From: an uncultured Clostridia bacterium
GTDB lineage: Bacteria > Bacillota > Clostridia > TANB77 > CAG-508
Length of the DNA: 44,281 bases
Reading direction: 5' to 3'
NCBI GenBank assembly: GCA_944386645.1
Contig: CALXBW010000013.1
Location: 1 to 44,281, forward strand
Shown: one piece after another, positions 17,366 to 25,632 of the stretch
How positions within the stretch are numbered: the first letter of the stretch is position 1
Layout: every line of letters begins with the position of its first letter
Made by a program: the position numbers and the translations under genes
Notes under the pieces: model-generated
Databases searched by the model: none
The model's input: the letters and a program-made list of their open reading frames with translations, nothing else
What the model was told of the DNA's origin: nothing

Positions 17366-18286
17366 ATGGATATAAATGATAGCATATACAAAAGTATCAA
17401 AGATATTGTAGGAGAAGAAAATATTCTTATAAATGAACCTATGAAAAAACATACTTCAATAAAAGTTGGAGGAAACGCAGATATTTTTGTAAAGGCAAAT
17501 ACTATAGAAAAAGTAAAAGCTATATATTCATTTGCAAAAAAAGAAAAAATAAATTTAAATGTACTTGGAAATGGTACAAATGTATTAGTAAAAGATAATG
17601 GGATAAGAGGAATTGTATTAAAGATTGATATAGATAAAATAGAAGTAAGAAAAGAAGGGAATAAAGTATATATTAGAGCAGGTGCAGGAGTACCTATTAT
17701 TAAATTATCAAAAATTGCATATGAAAATTCAGCAAAAGGTCTAGAATTTGCAATTGGAATTCCTGGAACATTAGGTGGAGCAATAAAAATGAATGCTGGT
17801 GCATATGGTTCTGAAATGAAAAATATTGTAATGACAACAACATATCTTGATAATAATGGAAATACAAAGAAAGTAACAAATTTAGAACAGGAATTTAAAT
17901 ATAGGAGTAGTATTTTTTTTGAGATTGAAGGAATTATATTAGAATCAGAATTAGAATTGGAATTAGGTGATAAAGAAGAGATTAAAAAGAAAATGAATGA
18001 AAATTTAATAAATAGAAAAGAAAAACAACCTTTAGATAAACCTAGTTGTGGAAGTACTTTTAAAAGAGGTGATGATTTTATAACAGCTAAATTGATTGAT
18101 GAATGTGGTTTAAAAGGATTGTGTGTAGGAGGAGCTATAGTATCTACTAAACATGCTGGATTTGTAATGAATAATGGTAATGCTACAGCAAAAGATTTTA
18201 TAGAATTAACCAATCAAGTCAAAAATGAAGTTTATGAAAAATTTAATAAAAACATAGAACTAGAGGTACAGATAATGGGAGAGTAA
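17366..18286 (+). CDS. murB: UDP-N-acetylenolpyruvoylglucosamine reductase
   Basis: A 306-aa FAD enzyme that makes UDP-MurNAc for peptidoglycan. Visible motifs are K-H-T-S-I-K-V-G-G near the N-terminus, the FAD-binding L-G-N-G-T-N-V-L-V-K-D, P-G-T-L-G-G-A-I-K-M-N-A-G-A-Y-G, and the active-site S-C-G-S-T-F-K-R. Length is normal. It starts at ATG with GGGGG and lies 12 bp after fhs and 18 bp before yvcK. Confidence 0.96.
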   Translation: MDINDSIYKSIKDIVGEENILINEPMKKHTSIKVGGNADIFVKANTIEKVKAIYSFAKKEKINLNVLGNGTNVLVKDNGIRGIVLKIDIDKIEVRKEGNKVYIRAGAGVPIIKLSKIAYENSAKGLEFAIGIPGTLGGAIKMNAGAYGSEMKNIVMTTTYLDNNGNTKKVTNLEQEFKYRSSIFFEIEGIILESELELELGDKEEIKKKMNENLINRKEKQPLDKPSCGSTFKRGDDFITAKLIDECGLKGLCVGGAIVSTKHAGFVMNNGNATAKDFIELTNQVKNEVYEKFNKNIELEVQIMGE

Positions 18287-18304
18287 AAAGGAGGAAAACA
18301 ATTA

Positions 18305-19909
18305 ATGAAAGGATTTCTTACATGGTTTAAAGGTAGTACTAAGATAAAAAGATGGATATTTTTGATATTAATAGGTGCAGCATTAGTTTGTTATGGATTT
18401 TCAAATCTATTAATATATGATGAGATGGGAGTATTTGATGTAATAAAAGTAGTTGCTTCATTTGTTTTTGGATTTATATTCGTAACTTTAGGAATTGTGT
18501 ACATACAAAAAAGAACATTAGAACTTTTAATAGAAGCAAATGAAACATTACCAGAAACACGAAAAAATGCAGGAGTAAATATTCAATCATTAATTTTTAA
18601 TAAAAAGGTATATGAAAAAGGTCCAAAAATTGTTGTAATAGGCGGAGGAAATGGATTAAACATGGTAGTTGAAGGTTTAAAAAATTATACAAGTAATATT
18701 ACAGCAATAGTAATGGTTACAGATTATGGTAATACGCCATCTGATTCAAGAATGCAATTAAATTTATTACCAATGGATGATATAAAAGATAGCATAGCAG
18801 CTTTATCAGAGAATAAAGAAGTGATGGAATATCTTTTGAAATATAAATTTAAAAATGATAGAATGAAAAATTTAGTATTTGGTGATGTGTTATTATCAGC
18901 TATGGAAGAGATTTATGGAAATGTTTCAGATAGTGTTGAGAACACATCTAAAGTTTTAAATATGGTAGGAAGAGTTTTGCCAGTGACATCTGATAAAATT
19001 GACATATGTGCAGAACTAGAAGATGGAACCGTAGTAAAAGAGAAAAATAAAATACCATCAGTTGTATATGATAAAGTTTCAAAAATAAATAGAATATTTA
19101 TAAATCCAACAAATTGCGTTGTAGCACCTGGAGTACTTGAAGCAATAAAAGAAGCCGATGCAATTGTGATTGGACCTGGAAGTATTTATACAAATGTTAT
19201 ACCTAGCTTATTAGTAAAAGGAGTAGCAAGAACGATAAAAGAAAGTAAAGCTTTCAAAATATATATTAGTAATATAATGACACAACCTGGACAAACTGAT
19301 AATTATAGTTTATCAGATCATATAGATGCTATTGTAGAACATGCGGGTGATGGAATTATAGATTATTGTATATGTGATACAGGAGAAATTATACCAGAAT
19401 TTGTTAGAAGATATAATAAATTAGGTTCTGATATAGTTGAAAGAAATTACCAAGATATAAAGAATAAAAATATGAAAATAATACAAAAAAATCTTTCAAG
19501 AATAGAGGGAGAATATATAAGACATGATCCAGATATGGTAGCAAGTACAATAATGGAATTAATTTGTACAGATTTAAAATTTAAAGATCAACAATATAAT
19601 ACTCAATATGTTCTTCTTAATTCAAAATTAAAAAAACAAAAGAAAAATGAAAAGTCAAAAAAGAAAATAAATGATGCAATAAATAAAGAGAGTAAGAAAA
19701 ATCAAAAGAATTCTGAAGATAAATATAAAACAAAGAGTAAATTTAATAAAAAATATAGTGATAGAATAAGAGATATAAAAAATAGTGACAATATTAGAGA
19801 AAAAAATAGAAAGATATTTGAAGAAACAGGTTCATTATATAAAGTTGAAAGTGAAATTGAGAAAAAGGAGGGAAATTATACACCAAGAAGACAAAAGCAT
19901 AAACATTAA
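18305..19909 (+). CDS. yvcK: YvcK/CofD-like (gluconeogenesis factor) with membrane anchor
   Basis: A 534-aa protein. The CofD/YvcK core starts at the nucleotide-binding G-G-G-N-G-L (113-118) and includes T-D-Y-G-N-T-P-S-D-S-R, I-G-P-G-S-I-Y-T-N-V and M-T-Q-P-G-Q-T-D. YvcK binds UDP-sugars and tunes carbon flow into cell-wall precursors, which fits its place beside murB. Two extra parts extend the ~320-aa core: two N-terminal transmembrane helices (about 14-33 and 43-66) and a ~100-residue Lys/Asn-rich C-terminal tail predicted to be disordered. The N-terminal membrane pair is known in clostridial members; the basic tail looks variable. The usual partners rapZ and whiA are not adjacent. Confidence 0.92.
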   Translation: MKGFLTWFKGSTKIKRWIFLILIGAALVCYGFSNLLIYDEMGVFDVIKVVASFVFGFIFVTLGIVYIQKRTLELLIEANETLPETRKNAGVNIQSLIFNKKVYEKGPKIVVIGGGNGLNMVVEGLKNYTSNITAIVMVTDYGNTPSDSRMQLNLLPMDDIKDSIAALSENKEVMEYLLKYKFKNDRMKNLVFGDVLLSAMEEIYGNVSDSVENTSKVLNMVGRVLPVTSDKIDICAELEDGTVVKEKNKIPSVVYDKVSKINRIFINPTNCVVAPGVLEAIKEADAIVIGPGSIYTNVIPSLLVKGVARTIKESKAFKIYISNIMTQPGQTDNYSLSDHIDAIVEHAGDGIIDYCICDTGEIIPEFVRRYNKLGSDIVERNYQDIKNKNMKIIQKNLSRIEGEYIRHDPDMVASTIMELICTDLKFKDQQYNTQYVLLNSKLKKQKKNEKSKKKINDAINKESKKNQKNSEDKYKTKSKFNKKYSDRIRDIKNSDNIREKNRKIFEETGSLYKVESEIEKKEGNYTPRRQKHKH

Positions 19910-19940
19910 AACGTGAGATAAAAAATATGGAGGTATACAT

Positions 19941-22001
19941 ATGAAATTTTTAAATAGAGAAATAGAATTAAAAGATGCATTACAAAGAGAGTGGCTAATT
20001 ACAAATGGAATAGGTGGATATTCTTCATCTACAATTGTAGGTGCAAATACAAGAAAATATCATGGACTTCTAGTTGCACCATTAAATCCACCAGCAAACA
20101 GGTATTTAATATTATCAAAAGTAGATGAAAGTATAGATATAGATGGAAAAAAGCATATATTATACACTAATTTATGTAAGGATTATACATCAGAGGGATA
20201 TAAAAACTTAAATTCGTTTGAAAAGGATTATTTGCCAGTTTTTAAATATAATATTCAAGATATTGAAATTACAAAAACAATATGTATGCAACATTCTAGA
20301 AATACAGTATGTATATTATACAAGATTAAAAATAAAGATAAAAAAGTTAAATTTTCAATAACGCCTCTTTTAAATTTTAGAGACTTTCATTCAATAAGTA
20401 GTGGAAAGAAATTTAATTTGAGAGAGATAATAAAAAATAAGAAGGTAAAAGTAGTTATAGATAATAATTCAGTAGTTCCTATATATATGAATTGTTCAGA
20501 AGGAAATTACATCGAACATAAAAATGATTCTTTTAAAAATATGTTTTATATAAAAGAAGATGAAAGAGGATTTTATCCAGAAGAAAATCATTGTATACCA
20601 GGAAGATATGACATCGAAATTAATGAAAATGAAGAAAAAGAGATTACTTTTACATGTTCATTAGAAGAAAATATTGATGAATTAGATGCAAAAGTAGTTA
20701 TAGATAATGAAATAAAAAGAATAAAAAATATGATTAACAAAACAGAAATATTTAAAGATTATCATATTGATAGAAAATCTAAAGATGCAAAACTAATAAA
20801 AGATTTAATTATTGCAACAGATAATTTTATTGTATATAGACCAAGTTTTAGATTACATACTATAATAGCGGGATATCCATGGTTTTTGGATTGGGGAAGA
20901 GATGCTTTAATTGCATTTGAAGGTTTATTATTAGTAACTAAAAGGTATGATATTGCAAAAGAAGTTTTATATACATTTATAAGAAATATAAAATATGGAT
21001 TAGTTCCTAATGGATATTCTGGTTTTGATAGTAGACCCTTATATAATAGTGTAGATAGTTCTCTTCTATTGTTTGAGCAAATAAATAAATATTTGGAATA
21101 TACAAATGATTATAAATTTGTAAAAAATGATATATTTTTAATTTTAGAAAAAATAATAGATTCTTATATAAAGGGAATAGATTTTGACAATAATAATATA
21201 TATTTGGATGATGATAATTTGATTGTAAGTGGAACAGAGACTACACAAAATACTTGGATGGATGCGAAAATTGATGGTGTTGCGATAACACCAAGAAATG
21301 GAAAAGCAGTTGAGATAAATGCTCTATGGTATAATGCATTAAAAACAATGGAAAATCTTAGTTTAGAGTTTAAAGAAAATGAGAAAGTTGAAAAATATAA
21401 AAAAATGGCTTTAGCTACAAAAAAAGCATTTAATAAGAAGTTTTATAATCATCCAAAGAGAAGTCTTTATGATGTGCTAGGTGATGATAAGATAAGACCT
21501 AATCAACTATTTAGTTTATCTTTAACATATCCAGTACTAGATCCTTCTTGTAAAAATGCAGAACATATAATGAAGACTGTAAGAATGAAATTATTAAATA
21601 AGTATGGATTAAAAACTTTAGCTAAAAATGAAAAAGGATATGTGGATGTTTATGAAGGTAGTCCTTATAAAAGAGATTCGTCATACCATCAGGGTATAAC
21701 ATGGCCATGGCTTCTGGGATTATATAGTTCAGCACAAAAAAATATGATAAAATATGAAAAAAGAAAAACAATAAAAAGGCAATTAGAAGATGAGTATAAT
21801 GCGTTTTTATTAAAAATAAAAAATAATTATAAAAAAGCATTATATAATGATGGTGCAATAGGGTCTATATCTGAGATATATGATTCAGTTCCACCATACA
21901 AAGCAAGAGGAACAATTGCACAAGCTTGGAGTGTATCTGAAGTTTTAAAAATTATATTAGAAGAAAAGAAGGTAAATGGCAATGAGAATTCTAGGTATTG
22001 A
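19941..22001 (+). CDS. Glycogen debranching enzyme (amylo-alpha-1,6-glucosidase type)
   Basis: A 686-aa protein of the archaeal/bacterial glycogen debranching family. The N-terminal beta-sandwich domain begins N-G-I-G-G-Y-S-S-S-T and N-T-R-K-Y-H-G-L-L-V. The C-terminal (alpha/alpha)6 catalytic domain has P-W-F-L-D-W-G-R-D-A-L (313-323), G-S-P-Y-K-R-D-S-S-Y-H-Q-G and A-R-G-T-I-A-Q-A-W-S-V-S-E. It cleaves alpha-1,6 branch glucose from limit dextrins. GGAGG precedes ATG. The end overlaps ruvC, so the two are translationally coupled. No other glycogen genes are in the window. Confidence 0.92.
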   Translation: MKFLNREIELKDALQREWLITNGIGGYSSSTIVGANTRKYHGLLVAPLNPPANRYLILSKVDESIDIDGKKHILYTNLCKDYTSEGYKNLNSFEKDYLPVFKYNIQDIEITKTICMQHSRNTVCILYKIKNKDKKVKFSITPLLNFRDFHSISSGKKFNLREIIKNKKVKVVIDNNSVVPIYMNCSEGNYIEHKNDSFKNMFYIKEDERGFYPEENHCIPGRYDIEINENEEKEITFTCSLEENIDELDAKVVIDNEIKRIKNMINKTEIFKDYHIDRKSKDAKLIKDLIIATDNFIVYRPSFRLHTIIAGYPWFLDWGRDALIAFEGLLLVTKRYDIAKEVLYTFIRNIKYGLVPNGYSGFDSRPLYNSVDSSLLLFEQINKYLEYTNDYKFVKNDIFLILEKIIDSYIKGIDFDNNNIYLDDDNLIVSGTETTQNTWMDAKIDGVAITPRNGKAVEINALWYNALKTMENLSLEFKENEKVEKYKKMALATKKAFNKKFYNHPKRSLYDVLGDDKIRPNQLFSLSLTYPVLDPSCKNAEHIMKTVRMKLLNKYGLKTLAKNEKGYVDVYEGSPYKRDSSYHQGITWPWLLGLYSSAQKNMIKYEKRKTIKRQLEDEYNAFLLKIKNNYKKALYNDGAIGSISEIYDSVPPYKARGTIAQAWSVSEVLKIILEEKKVNGNENSRY

Positions 22002-22476
22002 TCCTGGGTTTGCAATAACTGGTTATAGTGTAATTGATTATATTGGAAATAAATTTAAGCTAATTACAAGTGGAGCAATTACAACAGAAGCTGGTTTGGC
22101 TTTTCCAACTAGATTAACTATTATATATGATGAACTTAGTGAGATAATACATAAATATAATCCAGAGGTTATATCAGTAGAAGAGTTATTTTTTAATCAA
22201 AATATAAAAACAGCTATTAATGTGGCACAAGCAAGAGGGATCGTATTAGTCGTTGGATGTAAAAATTCTATTCCAACATATGAATATACACCTTTACAAA
22301 TTAAACAGGCTGTTGTTGGATATGGAAGGGCAGAAAAAAAACAAGTTCAACAAATGGTTAAAGCAATATTAAATGTTAAAGAGGTTCCAAAATTAGATGA
22401 TATAACAGATAGTATGGCAGCTGCTATATGTCATGCACATTCGTCAAAATTTTCAGAAGAATTTAGAATAAGATAG
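21976..22476 (+). CDS. ruvC: Holliday junction endonuclease RuvC
   Basis: A 166-aa resolvase. The four acidic catalytic residues are visible: Asp9 in G-I-D-P-G, Glu69 in S-V-E-E-L-F-F-N-Q-N, and Asp142 and Asp145 in D-D-I-T-D-S-M-A-A-A. The gene overlaps the debranching-enzyme gene by 26 bp. GAAGG lies before both ATG 21976 and ATG 21982; the second has the better spacing and gives the canonical start M-R-I-L-G-I-D-P-G, so the true protein may be 164 aa. ruvA and ruvB are not adjacent. Confidence 0.95.
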   Translation: MAMRILGIDPGFAITGYSVIDYIGNKFKLITSGAITTEAGLAFPTRLTIIYDELSEIIHKYNPEVISVEELFFNQNIKTAINVAQARGIVLVVGCKNSIPTYEYTPLQIKQAVVGYGRAEKKQVQQMVKAILNVKEVPKLDDITDSMAAAICHAHSSKFSEEFRIR

Positions 22477-22484
22477 GAGAAAAA

Positions 22485-23495
22485 ATGACAGTCAGTGAGT
22501 TAGATAAATTCGTAAAAAATCCAAATGGAATAGTTTTATTTTATGGTGATAATACATATTTATTAGAGCAATATGTAAAAAAAATAAAAAAGAATTTTGG
22601 TGAATGTATACAAGGAATTAATTACGTTGTTGTTGATGAAGACAATGTGAATAGTATTATATCTGATATATCTACACCAGCTTTCGGTTTTGAAAAGAAA
22701 TTAATTATATTGAAAAAGTGTAATTTGTTGAAAAAAGAAGCTAAAACTAAAAATAAAAATCTCTCCATAAAAAATAAATTAAACAATTATATAAAAGAAC
22801 ATATTAATCAAATTAAAGAGTCGACAATTGTAGTAATTATAGAAGATAATGTAGATAAAACAGAATTATTTTCTACAATAGAAAAATATGGATGTGTATA
22901 TAATTTCCAAGAATTAAAACTTAGTGATTTAATAAAAAATATAGTAAATATATTTAGTATGTATAATATAAAAATATCTAATGAAAATGCAAAATATATT
23001 GTAGAATTAGTTGGAACTGATATGCAAGATATTATAAATGAAATATGGAAATTGGTTTCTTATAAAAATAATGAAGGTGAGGTAATAAAAGAAGAAATAG
23101 ATTTAATTGTTACAAAAAAAGTTGAAGCAGTAATATTTGATTTGACAGATAATTTGGGAAATAAAAATATATCAAAAGCGATAGATGTTCTAAATGGATT
23201 ATTATATAATAAAGAACCAATTCAAAAAATTTTAATAACATTATATAATCATTTTAAAAGATTATATATTTATAAATTGTCAGAAAAATATAATATGAGT
23301 GCTTTAGAGTGTTTGAAACTAAAGCCAAATCAAACTTTTCTATTATCAAAATATAAAAAACAATCTTCATATTTTAATGAAGATGAATTAAATAATATAT
23401 TATATGAATTAAGAGAATTAGATTATAAATATAAGGTAGGATTGATTGATTTAAATATAGGGTTAGAAGCTATTATTTGCAAATATTGCAGTTAA
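22485..23495 (+). CDS. holA: DNA polymerase III subunit delta
   Basis: A 336-aa clamp-loader subunit. The N-terminal AAA+-like fold begins G-I-V-L-F-Y-G-D-N-T-Y-L-L-E, typical of HolA, with I-S-T-P-A-F-G-F-E-K-K-L near residue 65 and the helical collar at the C-terminus. ATG follows AGGAG, 8 bp after ruvC. Last gene of the block that starts near 11576; a strong terminator follows. The rpsT gene often found next to holA is absent. Confidence 0.9.
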   Translation: MTVSELDKFVKNPNGIVLFYGDNTYLLEQYVKKIKKNFGECIQGINYVVVDEDNVNSIISDISTPAFGFEKKLIILKKCNLLKKEAKTKNKNLSIKNKLNNYIKEHINQIKESTIVVIIEDNVDKTELFSTIEKYGCVYNFQELKLSDLIKNIVNIFSMYNIKISNENAKYIVELVGTDMQDIINEIWKLVSYKNNEGEVIKEEIDLIVTKKVEAVIFDLTDNLGNKNISKAIDVLNGLLYNKEPIQKILITLYNHFKRLYIYKLSEKYNMSALECLKLKPNQTFLLSKYKKQSSYFNEDELNNILYELRELDYKYKVGLIDLNIGLEAIICKYCS

Positions 23496-23504
23496 TAATG
23501 TATA

Positions 23505-23545
23505 AAAACCTCTCTTTTGTAAAATATTACAAAAGAGGGGTTTTA
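23505..23545 (+). terminator. Rho-independent terminator after holA
   Basis: An 18-bp stem with one G-U wobble (23505-23522 with 23527-23544), loop of about 4 nt, T-rich 3' end. Confidence 0.85.
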
Positions 23546-23574
23546 GTAACTATTCAGCTCTAAGTTACTCTACA

Positions 23575-23693
23575 AGAAAAATCTAATGTATTTTTTATTT
23601 GTAACTCCTAGCATTGCACAGTCTGTAAAACAGACTGTAAGCTTGCTGGTCCCCACGAATTGTTACTTTATAAAAAGTACATTAGATTTTTCT
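23575..23693. repeat. Palindromic MITE-like element (family C) upstream of gpr
   Basis: Perfect 16-bp terminal inverted repeats (23575-23590 and 23678-23693) continue imperfectly for about 15 more bases. The centre holds an 8-bp perfect hairpin (ACAGTCTG, 23618-23625, with CAGACTGT, 23631-23638). The whole 119 bp folds into one long stem. No second copy was seen in this window, so MITE status rests on structure alone; a structured leader RNA is the alternative. Confidence 0.55.
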
Positions 23694-23697
23694 ATAT

Positions 23698-23730
23698 TGA
23701 ATAGTCACAATTTTTATAAAATTTATATAG
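23698..23730 (+). promoter_or_regulatory. Possible sigma-G/F-type promoter of gpr
   Basis: TGAATA (23698-23703) resembles the forespore -35 consensus, and an AT-rich TATATAG (23724-23730) is the best -10 candidate, but the spacing is about 20 bp and the -10 match is weak. gpr is a forespore gene in Bacillus, which motivates the search. Confidence 0.3.
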
Positions 23731-23757
23731 AGCATTTTTGCTTGAATGGAGGTTTTT

Positions 23758-24690
23758 ATGATAAATTTTAAAACAGATTTGGCTGATGAAAGAAGATATA
23801 TATATAGAAAGGCCAATAATCTATCTGATGAAATTCCTGGTATAGAAACATCTGAAAAACAAGAAGATGGGATAAAAACTACAAAGGTAAAAGTATTAAA
23901 TGATGAGGGAGCAAATGCTATAGGAAAGCCCATAGGAAGTTATATTACAATAGATATTAAGAATTTAAGAATTGCACAAAAAGATGAAATAGAAAGTGCA
24001 GCACAAGTTTTAAATAACGAGTTGAAAGATTTATATAATAACCATATAAATAATGGTGAAGATATTTTGGTTGTTGGACTTGGAAATATGAGGGTAACAC
24101 CTGATGCTCTGGGACCAAGAGTAATAAATGATATAGATGTAACAAGACATTTATTAAATTATGCCCCACAATATCTGGAACCAGGAACAAGGTGCGTTAG
24201 TGCTATATCTCCAGGAGTTTTAGGAACTACAGGAATAGAAACACAAGAAATATTACAAGGTATTGTTGAAAGAATTAAACCCAAATTAATAATAGTTATT
24301 GATAGTTTAGCGTCAAAAAGTATGGAAAGAATAAGTAGCACAATACAAATTGCGGATACCGGCATTGTTCCAGGAGCAGGTGTTGGAAATAAAAGGAGAG
24401 AATTAACTATTAATACTTTAGGAGTTCCTGTTATTGCAATAGGTGTACCTACTTGTGTCGATGCTGCTACATTAACTTCTGATTGTTTAGATATCTTTAT
24501 CGAAAAATTACAAGAGGAAGCAAAATCAAATGATTACTTAAATGATTTAAAAAATGAAGATAAATATACAATGATAAAAGAAGCACTTTTACCTAAGAAT
24601 TTTAATTTTATTGTTACTCCAAAAGAAATAGATGATTTAATTGAAAACATGTCATCTGTTATTGCAAGGGGAATAAATTTGTCTTTGTAA
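23758..24690 (+). CDS. gpr: Germination protease GPR (SASP-degrading)
   Basis: A 310-aa aspartic-type protease of family A25 that degrades small acid-soluble spore proteins during germination, starting between T/S-E/D-F/L/I-A and an acidic residue. The N-terminus reads K-T-D-L-A-D-E (5-11), the same motif, which marks the zymogen autoprocessing point after Ala9. The conserved V-V-G-L-G-N, P-D-A-L-G-P-R-V and D-S-L-A-S-K-S blocks are present. ATG 23758 has GGAGG at 5 bp; an ATG at 23746 overlaps that RBS and is unlikely. Single-gene unit, proof of a sporulating organism. Confidence 0.96.
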   Translation: MINFKTDLADERRYIYRKANNLSDEIPGIETSEKQEDGIKTTKVKVLNDEGANAIGKPIGSYITIDIKNLRIAQKDEIESAAQVLNNELKDLYNNHINNGEDILVVGLGNMRVTPDALGPRVINDIDVTRHLLNYAPQYLEPGTRCVSAISPGVLGTTGIETQEILQGIVERIKPKLIIVIDSLASKSMERISSTIQIADTGIVPGAGVGNKRRELTINTLGVPVIAIGVPTCVDAATLTSDCLDIFIEKLQEEAKSNDYLNDLKNEDKYTMIKEALLPKNFNFIVTPKEIDDLIENMSSVIARGINLSL

Positions 24691-24732
24691 CTTTTACTTT
24701 TAATAACCCTATCAAGCTTAATTTAAATTGTC

Positions 24733-24825
24733 AAAAATTAATATATTATTTTATAGGTCTCATATACATCGTAAGAAGGAGCTTACGATGTACAACTACT
24801 TCGACTTTCAAAAATAATATATTAA
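24733..24825. repeat. MITE-like repeat family B, copy 1
   Basis: A ~93-bp element with perfect 15-bp terminal inverted repeats (TTAATATATTATTTT at 24738-24752, complement at 24811-24825) and an internal hairpin CATCGTAAG (24767-24775) / CTTACGATG (24782-24790). Copy 2 lies at 30154-30251 with nearly the same sequence. The hairpin may also help end gpr transcription. Confidence 0.8.
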
Positions 24826-24847
24826 GATTGCTAATTTTAATATTTTC

Positions 24848-24876
24848 TTGAATTTTATATGTAATGATAATATAAT
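24848..24876 (+). promoter_or_regulatory. Sigma-A promoter of the ABC exporter operon
   Basis: TTGAAT (24848-24853), exactly 17 bp, perfect TATAAT (24871-24876), 30 bp before the ATPase start codon; AGGAGG in between. Confidence 0.6.
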
Positions 24877-24905
24877 TATTTTGAAAGTTTTTTAGGAGGA
24901 GAAAA

Positions 24906-25632
24906 ATGATAGAAATAAAAAATGTATCAAAATCTTATGTTAAAGGAAAAAAATCAGTTGACACCTTAGATTTACAAATAAAAAATGGTGAAATTTTTGG
25001 GTTTTTAGGACCAAATCGGAGCAGGGAAGACTACAACTATAAAAATGATAACAGGTATATTAAATCCAGATGAAGGAGATATTTTATTAGATGGAAAAAG
25101 TATTACAAAAACACCAATGGATGCAAAAAGACAATTTGGATATGTGCCAGATAATCCAGATATGTTTGTTAGATTAAAAGGAATAGAGTATTTAAATTTT
25201 ATTGCTGATATATATCAAGTTCCATCTGAGGAAAGAAAAGAAAAAATAGAGCAACTAGCTAAAAAATTTGAAATTTATGATGATTTAGGAAGTACAATAC
25301 AAAGCTATTCACATGGAATGAGACAGAAACTTATAGTTATAAGTGTATTATTACATAATCCAAAAAATTGGATATTAGATGAACCAATGACAGGATTAGA
25401 TCCAAAAGCATCATTTGAATTGAAAGAATTAATGAGAGAACATGCAAAAAATGGTAATACAGTATTTTTCTCAACACATGTATTGGAAGTTGCAGAAAAA
25501 TTATGTGATAGGGTTGGAATTATAAATAGAGGAAAATTAATATTTGTAGGTACATATGAAAAATTAAAGGAACAATTTTCTGAAGATGGAAGTTTAGAAG
25601 AATTATTTTTGGAGATAACAGAAAATGAATAA
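24906..25632 (+). pseudogene. ABC transporter ATPase with a frameshift in the Walker A loop
   Basis: Frame 1 from ATG 24906 (good AGGAGGAG) encodes the usual ATPase start and reaches F-L-G-P-N, then one extra base, most simply C at 25017, throws it out of frame. Removing it gives G-P-N-G-A-G-K-T-T-T and continues into an intact frame to 25632 with S-Y-S-H-G-M-R-Q-K (signature), W-I-L-D-E-P-M-T-G-L-D-P (Walker B) and F-F-S-T-H-V (H-loop). The complete protein would be about 241 aa. All the rest is undamaged and the permease gene overlaps its end, so the shift is recent or a sequencing error. If real, the ATPase is not made. Confidence 0.85.

Noticed and set aside
17350..18213. Long minus-strand ORF opposite murB
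   Set aside because: It is the exact antisense of a well-conserved murB, has no RBS and reads as Phe/Ser/Leu/Ile-rich antisense protein.
23586..23771. 61-codon plus-strand ORF across the palindromic element
   Set aside because: It runs through inverted-repeat sequence, has no RBS and overlaps the gpr RBS.
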